Below are positions 35,901 through 45,950 of a stretch of DNA of 64,000 nt, in pieces. The DNA is from Volutella citrinella (Eukaryota; Ascomycota; Sordariomycetes; Hypocreales; Nectriaceae). Under the pieces are notes generated by a model that did no database searches, was not told where the DNA came from, and was given only the letters and a program-made list of their open reading frames with translations. The stretch is taken from positions 3,162,001 to 3,226,000 of the forward strand of contig JAWZSP010000004.1 of NCBI GenBank assembly GCA_034401135.1. The letters are read 5' to 3'. Numbering within the stretch: the stretch's first letter is position 1; the number at the start of each line of letters is the position of its first letter. The position numbers and the translations under genes are program-made.

Positions 35901-38900
35901 TCTGGGTACGAGGGCCTGTCACGGAGGCCAGGGTCCGTTGAGAGCTTCCCCATCCGGCTGCTGGTACATTGCCGGCCCCTACAGGATGATGGCCTAACAC
36001 GGGAGAGATGCGTTGGTTGGGAGCCATCGCCATAATACTACCCAAACGCACTGTGGCAAAGTCGAGCCGATGGCCACTCCGCGTCTGGGCAATGACGTCC
36101 GTGGCCAAGTCACCCCAGCGGCCTGTGGGATAGCTCTGTGAAGTCACGAGTTTCCGGCGAGGCCAGCCGACTTTTCCAGGTCACACAAGAGCAATCAAGC
36201 ATTGCATGGGCTTCTCCAACGGCATGCTGCCTGGACTCACCCTCGGGCCTTTCATTGGGCTGCAGAACAGGCAGCCTGCATCACCTAGATGCCCGCTGTC
36301 AGTTGCAGAGTGATTGACTTTCAGACCATTTGGCGCCGGTTCGGTGTCGCAATGATGCTAGTGTCTCACATGCCGACTCCCCACATACCAACCAGTCCGT
36401 CCCGGATTAGCTCTCTGGGGTAGCACTCCCACTCGAAACCGAAGTTCAGCAACCAGTGGATTTGGTTCAGGGGAAGAAATCATGAGGACAGAAAGTTCTG
36501 CCTGACGTTTGCAAATGTCTCCTTTTGGCGCCTCCCCTCTTTCGTCTCACATCAGAAGCGGCTACGGGAGTGCTCCTGACCAGTCGCCGGCTCGCCACCC
36601 TGTGGAGCATTACCCCTCGGGTCACGGCAATGGCCGGACCTGGTGATGGCGAAGAGGAGCACCAGCACCGTATTCAATTCGGCATGTTGCTCAAGGGCAT
36701 CCCAGCTACGCGATAAGGCTCGCTTCCCAAGGGGCTTGGCCTTGCTGACGATGCGCACCCACCTGCCCTCGCCATGACGCGAGAGTGTGGTCATTGGCTC
36801 TCGAGCACCTCCACAGGATTTGGGAGCCGATCCAATTGCTGCCTCAGATTCGCCAATGAGGGAGCAGGTGGGGAGCGAGCTCGAGCAGCATGTCAGCTGT
36901 GGAGGCCGCCGCGCGGGCTGAATGGGGGGGCTGTGAGCCAGGGGCAGAACAAAACCAACCTATCAGTGGGAATGCAGGCATTTTGCGAACAGGTTCCCCA
37001 AACAGATCTGCGCACTATTTGATGCATGCGAGCAATTCCGACGGAGGCATCGCAAGGTTGAAGTCTGTCTGCCACCAGGTGTTCAGCCTCCAATGTCCCG
37101 AGTCCTCGCCGATCAGCTCATTCATGGGATGGCCGCCGTTTGCCACCTGTTTACACTGAAGATACCGTCCACATCCCGAAAGACCCCGCATATGGAATCT
37201 TTGACAGCAGCTTTGACCGAGTTACATGACCAGCTGAGAGGTTCGTAGAGGAAATCGGCTCGTGGCTCGCGTTAGTAAAAAAGCTGAGACGTCGATGCTT
37301 GTACCGACCAGGGTGCCCGTGCCACCACGGCTTACTTCCCAGCCCTACTTGCTTTTTCCTTGTCCAAACAGAACAGGCGTTTGCATTGAGAATGAGTCCA
37401 CCCAGCTAACAGCGAGGAAGAACCAGGCTGCGCACATCAATGGCTGTGTTAACGCCTTTTCGAACGCAGCGATCCCCAATTGGCTTCCTCGAATAGGCCG
37501 CAGCCAGCGTTGACGCAATGGACCGATGGTTTGCGAGATTTCACGATCTAGGCTATCGAGACGCGCCGACCGGGGGCCCCAACTAGAGCTGGCTCGTGCG
37601 GAAGGTCGTACGTTTCTCCATCCCCACTTCGAACTACTGATCCGTAGATGATGATGTGGGGAGGTTTCTTTCAGACAGCTCTGATCGTAGATTCCAGCAG
37701 ACTATTTAGAGGTGAGCCAGCCTGACCATGGGCACAATCTAAAAGGCCGCACTTTTGCTCAATCGTCGATTACCAGCGGCGAAGACACTGTGGACGTGGG
37801 CGATGGTCGACTGAGCGAGGGCTTTTCGTGTGTGGGAGTAGGGCTTACAGAAAGCCAATACGAGCTGGACGCCCAACACGGTTCTGATGCGTTCCGCTTA
37901 GCCATTCTCACAAGCCAAGCACACCCGATCTCAGTTGGTGCGCCACGCCAACAAATCATCCCACTCGCCCGTCTCCTCGTTATCAGAAATACCAAGGCTC
38001 CCCTTGCGGTTTTTGGTCCTGATTTTTTTTTTAACTCTGGATCTAGTACCCGAGGGGGTTACTGGAGTCTTGCCCAAAGAGGGCCCAGCTCGAGCTTCAT
38101 CTGATAGCTCGTGCAGCCACCAATCCTCGCTAACAACCCATGCAAGCACAACGGGTCATCGATCGGCGTTTTCGAGCACCAAAACGCGTCGGCCACGCGC
38201 TCGCTCGGGGATGCTTGTGCCGTAGATTCGAGATCCCAGCATCGAGGGCAATTGTTGATCAACAACCGGCCGCCCAGATGACCTGCCTGGCCGCAGGAGT
38301 CCACGCCGATTCGGGACGCGCCAATGCACAACTGCAGGCCAACTGGGCCCGCATCTGCAGGAGATGCCAGATATCGTAATGTATTGATTGTATAGGTTCA
38401 CAATCGAGCTGGATGCTCGCCTTGTTGGGAAGCTGGGAGGCCTTTGTCCAGGCCGTCCAGGGCTCTAAATTCTCCGATAGGCCTCGAGTCCATCCGTGGT
38501 TTGTCGGGGGGCGCGAGGGCCCTGGTGAACGTGCTGTGGCCATGCCCCCGTTCCAAGTTCCAACCTTGGTCGGCCGTTCCTTGCTTTCCGGTTTTCCCCT
38601 CCCACGAAGACACTGGCTTGCGGTAATGAGGCCATTGCGCGCAATGCGAATAGCTCATCCTTTGCCGGATCCTTTGGCCTGGTGCTAGCTGTTTGCATGG
38701 AAAGCAGCCCCACTGGAAACCGATGTCTAAAGATAGCGCCAACAATTGCAATCTCCGGGGGTTGCTATCTCAAGCGCCGTTGGTTGTTGGTGACAGAGCG
38801 TGGCGTGGAGGTGGCTACAGGCTCCAGGCCTACTACAGCATGGCTGGGCTGGCGCAATTTCGGGCGTCTTGACAGCTCAGATACCCCATCTTCGCCATGG

Positions 38901-40000
38901 CACCGACTGGCTATTACTGTTGCCGCAGCTCATCTCGCTCACCCCGGCGCGCTATACCCAGGAGCGAAGACGCAGCATCTCAACCCACTCAGCGCCCCTG
39001 GTGATGACGGGCAAGCCACTCTTAGGGCTGGGCGGCCTGGGTATTCCAGGAATTAGCCCGTATGAGGGCCGGAGTAAGACTGCTAATTGTCCAAGCGGTT
39101 TGCCGATGCTTGCCCTCTACGGGTTGTCCCGTCCACATCGAGCAGGCCGGCCGTGGGATGAACCAGGCTGAGACAGTCATCACGAGCCACTGTACGACGT
39201 CGCACCCATCGTCGGTGTTCCCTAACTTGCTGGTTCGCAACACATCCCTGTGGAGCTACCCCCCCGGGGCTAGCATCTTGTGGCACCGAGCAAGGTGGGC
39301 GGGCGCGGCAGACAAGAGGAAGCAATTCGCTGCTGGCGACAAGGGCAAGCGAGCGAGATGGGAGATGGACCGCTTTTCATGTCCTTGCCCGTGGGTTGCT
39401 GTCAGAGTGACGAGACAAGAATCAAAGCCTAGCGCGGCGCCTGTTGCCCGGTCGAGTTTCTCGGTCGCGGTCGTCGTCAGTGGCACAGCTGAATCTGGCG
39501 TGGCCGCCGCCGCTCTGCCTACCTGGCATCCCCCCTTTGGAGTTGTGAGGCCAGCAAGGCCAGCTGGGCTTGCTGGGGAAGGCTGGGAAGGGGAGGGGCG
39601 GGTTGCATTCGCACACCATCTCGACGACGGAAACGCACTGGCTCCCGCTGTCCAATGCCCCGGGGGTCAGGTCCGCCGTCTGGCTAAGAGGTGGACGTGG
39701 GAAGGGAGGTGGCAAAGCTCAGCTAATAGTTCGTCCCAATGACGCTGCCTGAGCAGCATGCCCTCGCGCCCGCACATGGATTCTACATTGGAGCTATCCC
39801 ATTCAGTCAAGCCTCGGGGGATCCGTGGCGCAGGATGATGCAGGTTCCTGGGGTTCAGCTGGACCGCGCTCGGGGCCAACTTCCTGTCTTGGTGTGGAGG
39901 GTCGCTCTGTGGCTGCCGGGTCTTTGATATCCCTCCCCCCCGGGATTCGCCTGTGGTGGGTGATTGGCGACGGCGTCGTTCATGCGCCTAGAGTGATGGC
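26967..40000. other. Gene-free stretch of about 13 kb
   Basis: No ORF on either strand between the cyclin promoter and the repeat region reads as a known family, and I found no chain of plausible introns joining open stretches. Composition is not strikingly AT-rich, so this is not the usual heavily mutated transposon graveyard. Scattered short AT-rich patches, homopolymer runs (for example 38020-38033) and palindromic TACGTA words occur, but nothing I can name. It could hold non-coding transcripts or highly diverged genes. Confidence 0.5.
27241..27262 (+). repeat. (AGCC)5 microsatellite
   Basis: Five AGCC units plus AG. Complementary in sense to the CTGG run at 26943, so the two could pair as arms of an imperfect long hairpin. 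Confidence 0.9.
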
Positions 40001-40110
40001 CTGTCGTGGCTCCAATGAGCCTGCTGTGGTCGATGGTAGCACAGCCGCTGTTGACATATACAGCATGCATGCTGCAGATTCAGCCCAGTAGTTCAATGCA
40101 GCTGGCACCC
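40001..40110 (+). repeat. Repeat B, copy 1
   Basis: A 110-bp segment starting CTGTCGTGGCTCCAAT and ending CAGCTGGCACCC that recurs ungapped at 41949-42058 with seven differences. It contains the palindrome AGCATGCATGCT. No coding sense was seen. Confidence 0.9.
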
Positions 40111-40353
40111 AGCGGCTTGGAACCGCGCATGCCTCTTCACCGATACCGATGAAACTGCAGACGCGTCTCCATGCATTGCTCGGAGCCCGTCAACATGCGA
40201 GTCGCGAGGCCGGGATCAACAATACACGCATTGGCTGTCTCGGAAACAATATTTGCGCGCGCCGATTGAGTGGCATCGTCGTTTGTTTGGAGTTGTCTCC
40301 TGGCACAATTCGAGTCGCATATTGGGCTTTATGGCATGATCGGACATTCACAG

Positions 40354-41314
40354 CTATCCAGACACGTACGATGGTTGGTATCTAAACCGGCACGCCGTCT
40401 CCGTTCTTTTCAGGCAAATCAATGCGGCTGACGATACCCCCGACCGGAGAAAACTGCATGTGATGTATTTCTCGAAGAGTAAACGGACAACTGGATAGCG
40501 AAGCAAAGTTTGGAGTTGTGTAGTATGATTGACCTCGATCACAAGTCGCACTATGCTGCTCTGCAAGATCAAGCAAGTCCACCACGACCAACTATGTCAC
40601 TCGATGCCAAACACATGAGAAAAGCTGTTCATGATGGGATTGGTCGGGGTTTTTTTACTCATTTGTCCTTCTCGCCAGCATTCTGCCTGCACCACCTAGA
40701 CAACACATGGCCAGTTACAACAGGGCAGTCTTTCCATTCTTTAGTATTGTCCAAGGTTTGAACGAGTTGACTTGCCAAACAGAGTCCATGGCCAAGCAGT
40801 AGGAATCTGCCGTGCGGATGGAGAGGCTTGTTGAGGGCTGGAACGGTTGACAACTCGCGCTCCGCGGACCTCCTGAGAACTCTCTGCGGATTCAGGATCC
40901 AGTTCATGTTTCTTCGGCTGGCACACCACGAAAGCTTACACCAAGCCAACACTGACTTTCACACGGAGGTTCGAAATACATTCTTGCTCGAACAGGTCAT
41001 CAAACTCACGGCGAGACAAGTCGGAGCTGGCTTTGCCAACTGCACGTTCGCTCGCTCCCCCCCCCTTCAAAGAGCCACCAAATGGTATCGGTGCCAAGAG
41101 GGTCGAATTTCTAGCTCTGCCATATCAGAGCATCATCTTCGTCATACGAGCAGTTCATGCCGCTTTGATATGTCCGGCCTTGATACGTCTGTCGTGGTTG
41201 TGCACAGCGGTAGAGGATCTCCTGGCCAGAGGGTTCCTCGACGAAGATGCGAGTATAAGCCAGACGGATTTCATCATTTGCACCCGTACGCTGAATCCAG
41301 CCGAGTCGTGTCAA
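40354..41314 (-). pseudogene. Possible remnant: several coding-like minus-strand stretches in different frames
   Basis: The minus strand has separate open stretches with protein-like codon use, at 41314-41111 (includes RLAYTRIFVEEPSGQEILYR), 40929-40659 and 40591-40382 (ending FSPVGGIVSRIDLPEKNGDG). I could not join them with convincing introns and recognise no family. They may be a decayed gene, unrecognised exons, or chance. Confidence 0.2.
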
Positions 41315-41826
41315 GGATGGAGCTGGCTTGGTCCGCTGGATCGCGTGCTGGGGGTTTATTTTGCATCATGTCCGATATCTATCTAGCAAGGCAGCCTTGT
41401 ATAAACTTGTCAAATCCGTAGTCAATAGAAAGATGCCACATTGAAACGGGATATATGGATTGTAGCAATGACGGGATGCCGGTCATCCGGATCGCTACCA
41501 ATGTGAGGACAACTTGTATACATACAGAACCACTCCACTCCCATCTCCGTTCTAATTCCAGTCCGTGGCGCAGTGCTAAACTGCAGTCGCCTCCATCGTG
41601 CGCGGCTCTTGAGGCATTATTGGGGACTGGTGGAGCTCGCTAAGCTGCAACGTGATCAGCTCCCTTGCTTCTCCTGTACGAGGCCAGCTGAGAACCCATG
41701 CCTAGTTTATCAAGAGTCGGCAGGTCCGATGGCCAGCCAAGGTTGTTCGACATGTGGCCTTCTGGCGCCTTTGAGATGGGATAACCTGCCTCGAGGGGTT
41801 CGAGAGTGGAGATGAGCAAGCTGTGG

Positions 41827-41948
41827 GAGGCCTATGATCTTGATCTTAGTAGTAGCGTAGTCACTGGACTGTTCTTTTCTTGTTAGGGCCGATGGAGATA
41901 AATGAGGGACGGGTATATTCGTGTGCTTGCAACAGCTTGATCATAGGG
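41827..41948 (+). repeat. Repeat A, upstream copy
   Basis: About 122 bp beginning GAGGCCTATGATCTTGA, including the long exact block GTAGTCACTGGACTGTTCTT, and ending AGCTTGATCATAGG. It matches 44549-44679, the sequence just 3' of the protease-like gene, with small gaps. Compared with that copy it carries CA-to-TA and TG-to-TA changes. It abuts repeat B copy 2. Confidence 0.9.
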
Positions 41949-42058
41949 CTGTCGTGGCTCCAATAAGCCTGCTATGGTCGACGGTAGCACAGCCGCTGTT
42001 GACATATATAGCATGCATGCTGCAGATTCAGCCCAGTAGTATAATACAGCTGGCACCC
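41949..42058 (+). repeat. Repeat B, copy 2
   Basis: Ungapped match to 40001-40110. Of seven differences, five are the CA/TG-to-TA type, with TA in this copy. It directly follows repeat A. Confidence 0.9.
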
Positions 42059-42381
42059 CAGCCAGTACTATGGAAGATAGTCAACAAGCCCGTGCAACAC
42101 ACAGCCTGATATATCACAATAGAAACCACAGCAAATTTCACAGTAGATGTCATACCCAACATCTCAACCACAGTGTTAGTCCGTAATGAGTCACAATGAG
42201 CATTTGACAGATGCAGCAAATGGCGGCCTTCTTGTCCATCAAGGTCTCTGCACCACCAAAGGTTGTAGGAAGGTTGCGATGAACTTCAGAGTTTCCAACC
42301 TTTGTGGCCGCAGGCGCAAGGACAAAGTTATCCACGCCGGATGACCCAACGCCGGGCTTGCGCCAGCCCAGCCAGTACTAT
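42057..42381. repeat. Segment of about 295 bp bounded by 15-bp direct repeats
   Basis: CCCAGCCAGTACTAT occurs at 42057-42071 and again at 42367-42381. The enclosed segment has a minus-strand open stretch (42335-42150, MDNFVLAPAATKVGNSEVHR at its start) with coding-like codons but no family I recognise. It could be an insertion with target duplication or a chance pair of repeats. Confidence 0.4.
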
Positions 42382-42776
42382 AGATTCATTAACTCTTGTT
42401 TTCTTTTCAACTTGAGCTTCGTTTAGTTATATAAAATTCAGCATGATGCCTCCTCCAAAACAACCATGATGGCTGTGTGCAACTTGCTTGTGCCTCTCGC
42501 CCTTTTTCGATTGGCTCCATTGTGCTCTCACCTCTGCCTCACAACAATAGCCGCTCCCCTCGCAAGCTCTTGCATAATAGGCTTTAAGGTTGCATGAAAA
42601 AAGCCCTTTTAAGTTGAAATGTCCAAGGTAATACAGCCAAGCCCGAGTGAGTACCTTGATGGGCCAGTCAATCTAGTCAGGTGCAACTCACAAGGTAGAG
42701 AAACCTTCCTTCAAATATATATTTTCCTCTTTTCCATTCATCCACCAATTCTTTTCTACACTACACCATCACCCAT

Positions 42777-42841
42777 CTATCCATCCATCCATCCATCCAT
42801 CCACCCATCCATCCACCCATCTATCCATCCATCCACCCATC
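42777..42841 (+). repeat. (CCAT)n imperfect microsatellite in the leader of the protease-like gene
   Basis: A run of CCAT/CCAC/CTAT tetramers, about 65 bp, within the CT/CA-rich leader roughly 45 bases upstream of ATG 42887. Confidence 0.9.
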
Positions 42842-42886
42842 AATTATTTTCTCTGTATCATCAAAGCAACCATCACACCCTTCAAG

Positions 42887-44497
42887 ATGTCAGTCGTTCC
42901 GGCGATTCAGGCGCTCATCGTCATTGCCAATCCTTTGCGGCCGCCTTCGCCGGAAAAGAAACGCAAGATCACGCCGACAGCCGATGAATCGTCGCCTAAG
43001 CGTTCACTGATCCTCGTGCCGTCATCACCGCAAGGTTCCACCATTGCTGGAGGGCGGTGCAACCCTCTCATCAACCCGCTGTTTCTACCTAATGCCGCCA
43101 CGCCCTTGAAACTCGATGAAACCCGAACCGTTGCGCGATACCACATGCCGCCTCAGAATTCTAGCGCTTCGTCTCAACAACCAGGCCCAGCTTCGGCGTG
43201 GAAGTCCAGACATGTCCTCATCCCGGGTGGTTTTACGACGGCAACTCTGGGTGATCACCAGGTGTTCGGAGCCTTGACAAAACTTCTTCTGCCAGGCATT
43301 ACTGAGATCATCAAGGGTTCAGGCTGGGTTCACTTTAAAGTCTCCACATTCCCAGAAAGACCTTGGCCTATTTCTGTTGGGGGTCTGCCCCTTACCATTG
43401 GCGACGGAACCCATGGACGCGGCCCTCTCTTCCCCGTTGTTGGCCTTAAGCACGGAAATATGCAGATTTCTATCTGTAAGGCCTTTAATGGCCGACAAGG
43501 GCTCTCCCACAAAGCACTATATGAGCTTAGTGACGAGGTGTTTCAAGAGGTCATGGCCAGATGCCCTCAAGCCGGGTTACGCGAGATCATGTATACGACG
43601 GAGAAGCAGTTCCGATTGTTTCTTGACAATTTTGCCAACTTTGAGCGGAGCAAGATGCCAGGAAAGATCGCCAATTGCTTCGCTGCATATATGGATTCGG
43701 CAGCGCTTCAGCGACCAAACTCCTCCGATCTGCAGGCAAGAAGAACCATACAGCCAGATTCCCGTTTTCAGGTTGTGGATGATACACCGTATGAAATCCT
43801 CAGGCCAGGAGCCATGGTCTGCAGCAGGAAGCTCCAAGCCACTCAGGTAATGGAGCTTACCACCACAACTGGAGTGCTTGTTCAAAATCCCGCAGGTGAT
43901 TGTTTCATGACTGCTGCTTCCCATAGAATTGGAGAGGAGGAGACATTATATCAAAGGCGCCCGAACAACAGTATCCGACAGATTGGGCAAGCGCAGCACG
44001 AGATCTCCTTCACAGATGTGGCCATCATCAAACTCGAGCCTGATATTGAGTTCATGAATGAGCCTTTCGAGAATTCTTCGGGAATAGTTCCAAGAATGTC
44101 CCGGCTTCTTGGTGAGAACGCAGAAGATGATGTTTTGATTGGAACAGAAAGGCTCCGGGATGGAGATTTTACGTATCTCAACAGCCCCTTTACTGGCAAC
44201 ATGGAGGGCACGATTTCAGCAATATCTGTTCGATTTGAGGGTCCAGGTCACCCTACAGATTTAAAACTACAGAGAATGGGGTATCACTGGGTCTATCTAG
44301 GCCAGGTCGAGGGCCCGAGTGACCAGGAATACTCAGAAGCTTTGCCTGACGGTGTATGCGGGTCTGCAATCCTTGACGATAAGGAAAGAGTATTGGGCTT
44401 CTTTCAATACTACATTGCTGAAGGATCTCTGGCAGGCTTCTGTGTCTCGGTAAGCGCCGCCGAAGTTGTCAAGGCCGGCTACCGGCTATCAAAATGA
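42887..44497 (+). CDS. Hypothetical protein with chymotrypsin-fold, Cys-type protease-like C-terminal domain
   Basis: 536 aa, intronless, start context CAAGATGTC. I do not recognise the N-terminal half: a Lys/Pro/Ser-rich segment with possible nuclear signals (PEKKRKI, SSPKRS), then a globular part (105-300) without a named domain. The C-terminal half has all three landmarks of the trypsin fold in order: CFMTAASHRIG with His346 where TAAHC-type motifs sit, FTDVAIIKL with Asp377 matching the NDIALIKL motif, and DGVCGSAILDD with Cys491 where GDSGGP would hold Ser. VLGFFQYY follows, like the last strands of the barrel. GxCG with Cys nucleophile is the arrangement of 3C-like proteases, though close fungal relatives of unknown function may exist. 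No signal peptide, so it is probably intracellular. It is flanked by repeat A copies and lies at the edge of the gene-free stretch. Activity is an inference. Confidence 0.72.
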   Translation: MSVVPAIQALIVIANPLRPPSPEKKRKITPTADESSPKRSLILVPSSPQGSTIAGGRCNPLINPLFLPNAATPLKLDETRTVARYHMPPQNSSASSQQPGPASAWKSRHVLIPGGFTTATLGDHQVFGALTKLLLPGITEIIKGSGWVHFKVSTFPERPWPISVGGLPLTIGDGTHGRGPLFPVVGLKHGNMQISICKAFNGRQGLSHKALYELSDEVFQEVMARCPQAGLREIMYTTEKQFRLFLDNFANFERSKMPGKIANCFAAYMDSAALQRPNSSDLQARRTIQPDSRFQVVDDTPYEILRPGAMVCSRKLQATQVMELTTTTGVLVQNPAGDCFMTAASHRIGEEETLYQRRPNNSIRQIGQAQHEISFTDVAIIKLEPDIEFMNEPFENSSGIVPRMSRLLGENAEDDVLIGTERLRDGDFTYLNSPFTGNMEGTISAISVRFEGPGHPTDLKLQRMGYHWVYLGQVEGPSDQEYSEALPDGVCGSAILDDKERVLGFFQYYIAEGSLAGFCVSVSAAEVVKAGYRLSK

Positions 44498-44548
44498 GGA
44501 GATGAGGAGATAAGGCCGATGTATCTTACTTTTAGTAGATCAGGGATG

Positions 44549-44679
44549 AGGCCTATGATCTTGAACTTAGCAGTGGCGTAGTCACTGGACTGTTCTTTTC
44601 TTGTTAGAGCCGATGGAGACAACCGAGAGACGGGTATTGTGCTTATTCGTGTGCTTGCAACAACAGCTTGATCACAGGA
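44549..44679 (+). repeat. Repeat A, downstream copy
   Basis: About 131 bp starting 52 bases after the stop of the protease-like gene, so it is probably its 3' UTR or flank. It is the less altered of the two copies, with CA and TG where the upstream copy has TA. Confidence 0.9.
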
Positions 44680-45950
44680 CTGGAGTGATGGGAAGATGAA
44701 GCTGCCAATTGAATCCAAAACATTAATTAATGTTCGAATAGAGCTGTGCATGCACGGGAACAGAGGTGGTCTGTGACCGTTTCGATATTGCGTCAGTATC
44801 GTGCTATGACATTGTGTGGTGATTGCTGTGCCCTGTGACCCGAGTTGGAGGAGCCATTGCAAATAAATCAACTCGGCATCGGTGTTGACTGCCCACCTAT
44901 TCCGCGCATGTTGCCACAGACAACCGTCCAGCAGGGATTCAAGGAGCCTCGGGTTCCGCAAAACATGCAGGGCGGCGGAGCAGGTCATACGAGCCCGCGG
45001 CGGAGTGGTTGAGTGATCTTGGTGCAGCGAGGCCTGGAATCCCGGTCAAGAACTTGCTGATTGACACTGAGCAACGAACTGCGTCCTAGCCTTCCACTCG
45101 CGGGCCAGCTTGACCCAGCTTCTTTGCCGGCCTCCTGTAAATGTCAATGCCAACCTGCCTACTCCGTACTCACACACGCCTTGACCTCTCCAGGCTGGAT
45201 CATCTGGCGCCATGGAGACCCGACGGGGACCAACTTGAACCGCCTAATTTTAAACTCGCGGCGGCCGGCATAGCGTCGACGGGTGGCCACGGACGGCACC
45301 GGCAGTGAGCCAGTGAGACCAGGCCGCTGGAATTGCAGGGGCCACTCCGTTGTCTCTCAGTGGGCAACCCCGCCGTTTGGGCCTGCCAGCCAGCGGGACG
45401 CCAGGCACAGGCACCGAGCAGCACCTGGGACCTGGCAGGACCGCCACGGGATTCGGTAGGCACCCGAGGGAGAGGCCCCTCCCCCACCGCCGCTAGGACG
45501 TGAACGCATGACGCTACCCCCTGCATCATCAAGCATCCATCAACCCACTCGGCACTGGGAAGCGTCAGTGGGCAGTGGGATCGTGCGAGCCTCACGTACC
45601 CGACGCCCGTGATTGGCGAGTCGGCTCTGGCGGGCGGTGGATCGCGGATCTGGCGTTGAGCCTCGTCTCGCCTGAGGGAAACTCCGGTGGGCTTTGCGTT
45701 TGTTTGATTTTCACCATTGTCTCTCCACCACTCGCTTTCTTCTTTTTTGCTTCCCCCTTCTGCCGTCTCGAGACGGGCCTCTCTGCCTGCTTCTACCTCG
45801 GCCTCAATTGTTCGGTCGGTTGCAGTCACACGACCAACTGACACGACTGCCTCACAGAGGCCACACACGGACGACGGACGAGGACACACGGGTAAACGGG
45901 GTGTAGACTCCTGCCTCGAACACTTCGTCGTGCCGTCCACCCCCGTTGCA
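44680..45950. promoter_or_regulatory. Intergenic and leader of the DNAJC11-like gene
   Basis: The right part (about 45690-45840) is CT-rich (CTTTCTTCTTTTTTGC, then TGCCTCACAGAGG), as expected of a fungal leader. The reading frame stays open upstream of ATG 45951, but that stretch is not protein-like. Nothing else was recognised. Confidence 0.45.

Noticed and set aside
45717..45950. Upstream in-frame extension of the J-protein ORF
   Set aside because: It translates a CT-rich leader into Ser/Pro/Arg-rich sequence; ATG 45951 gives a normal N terminus.
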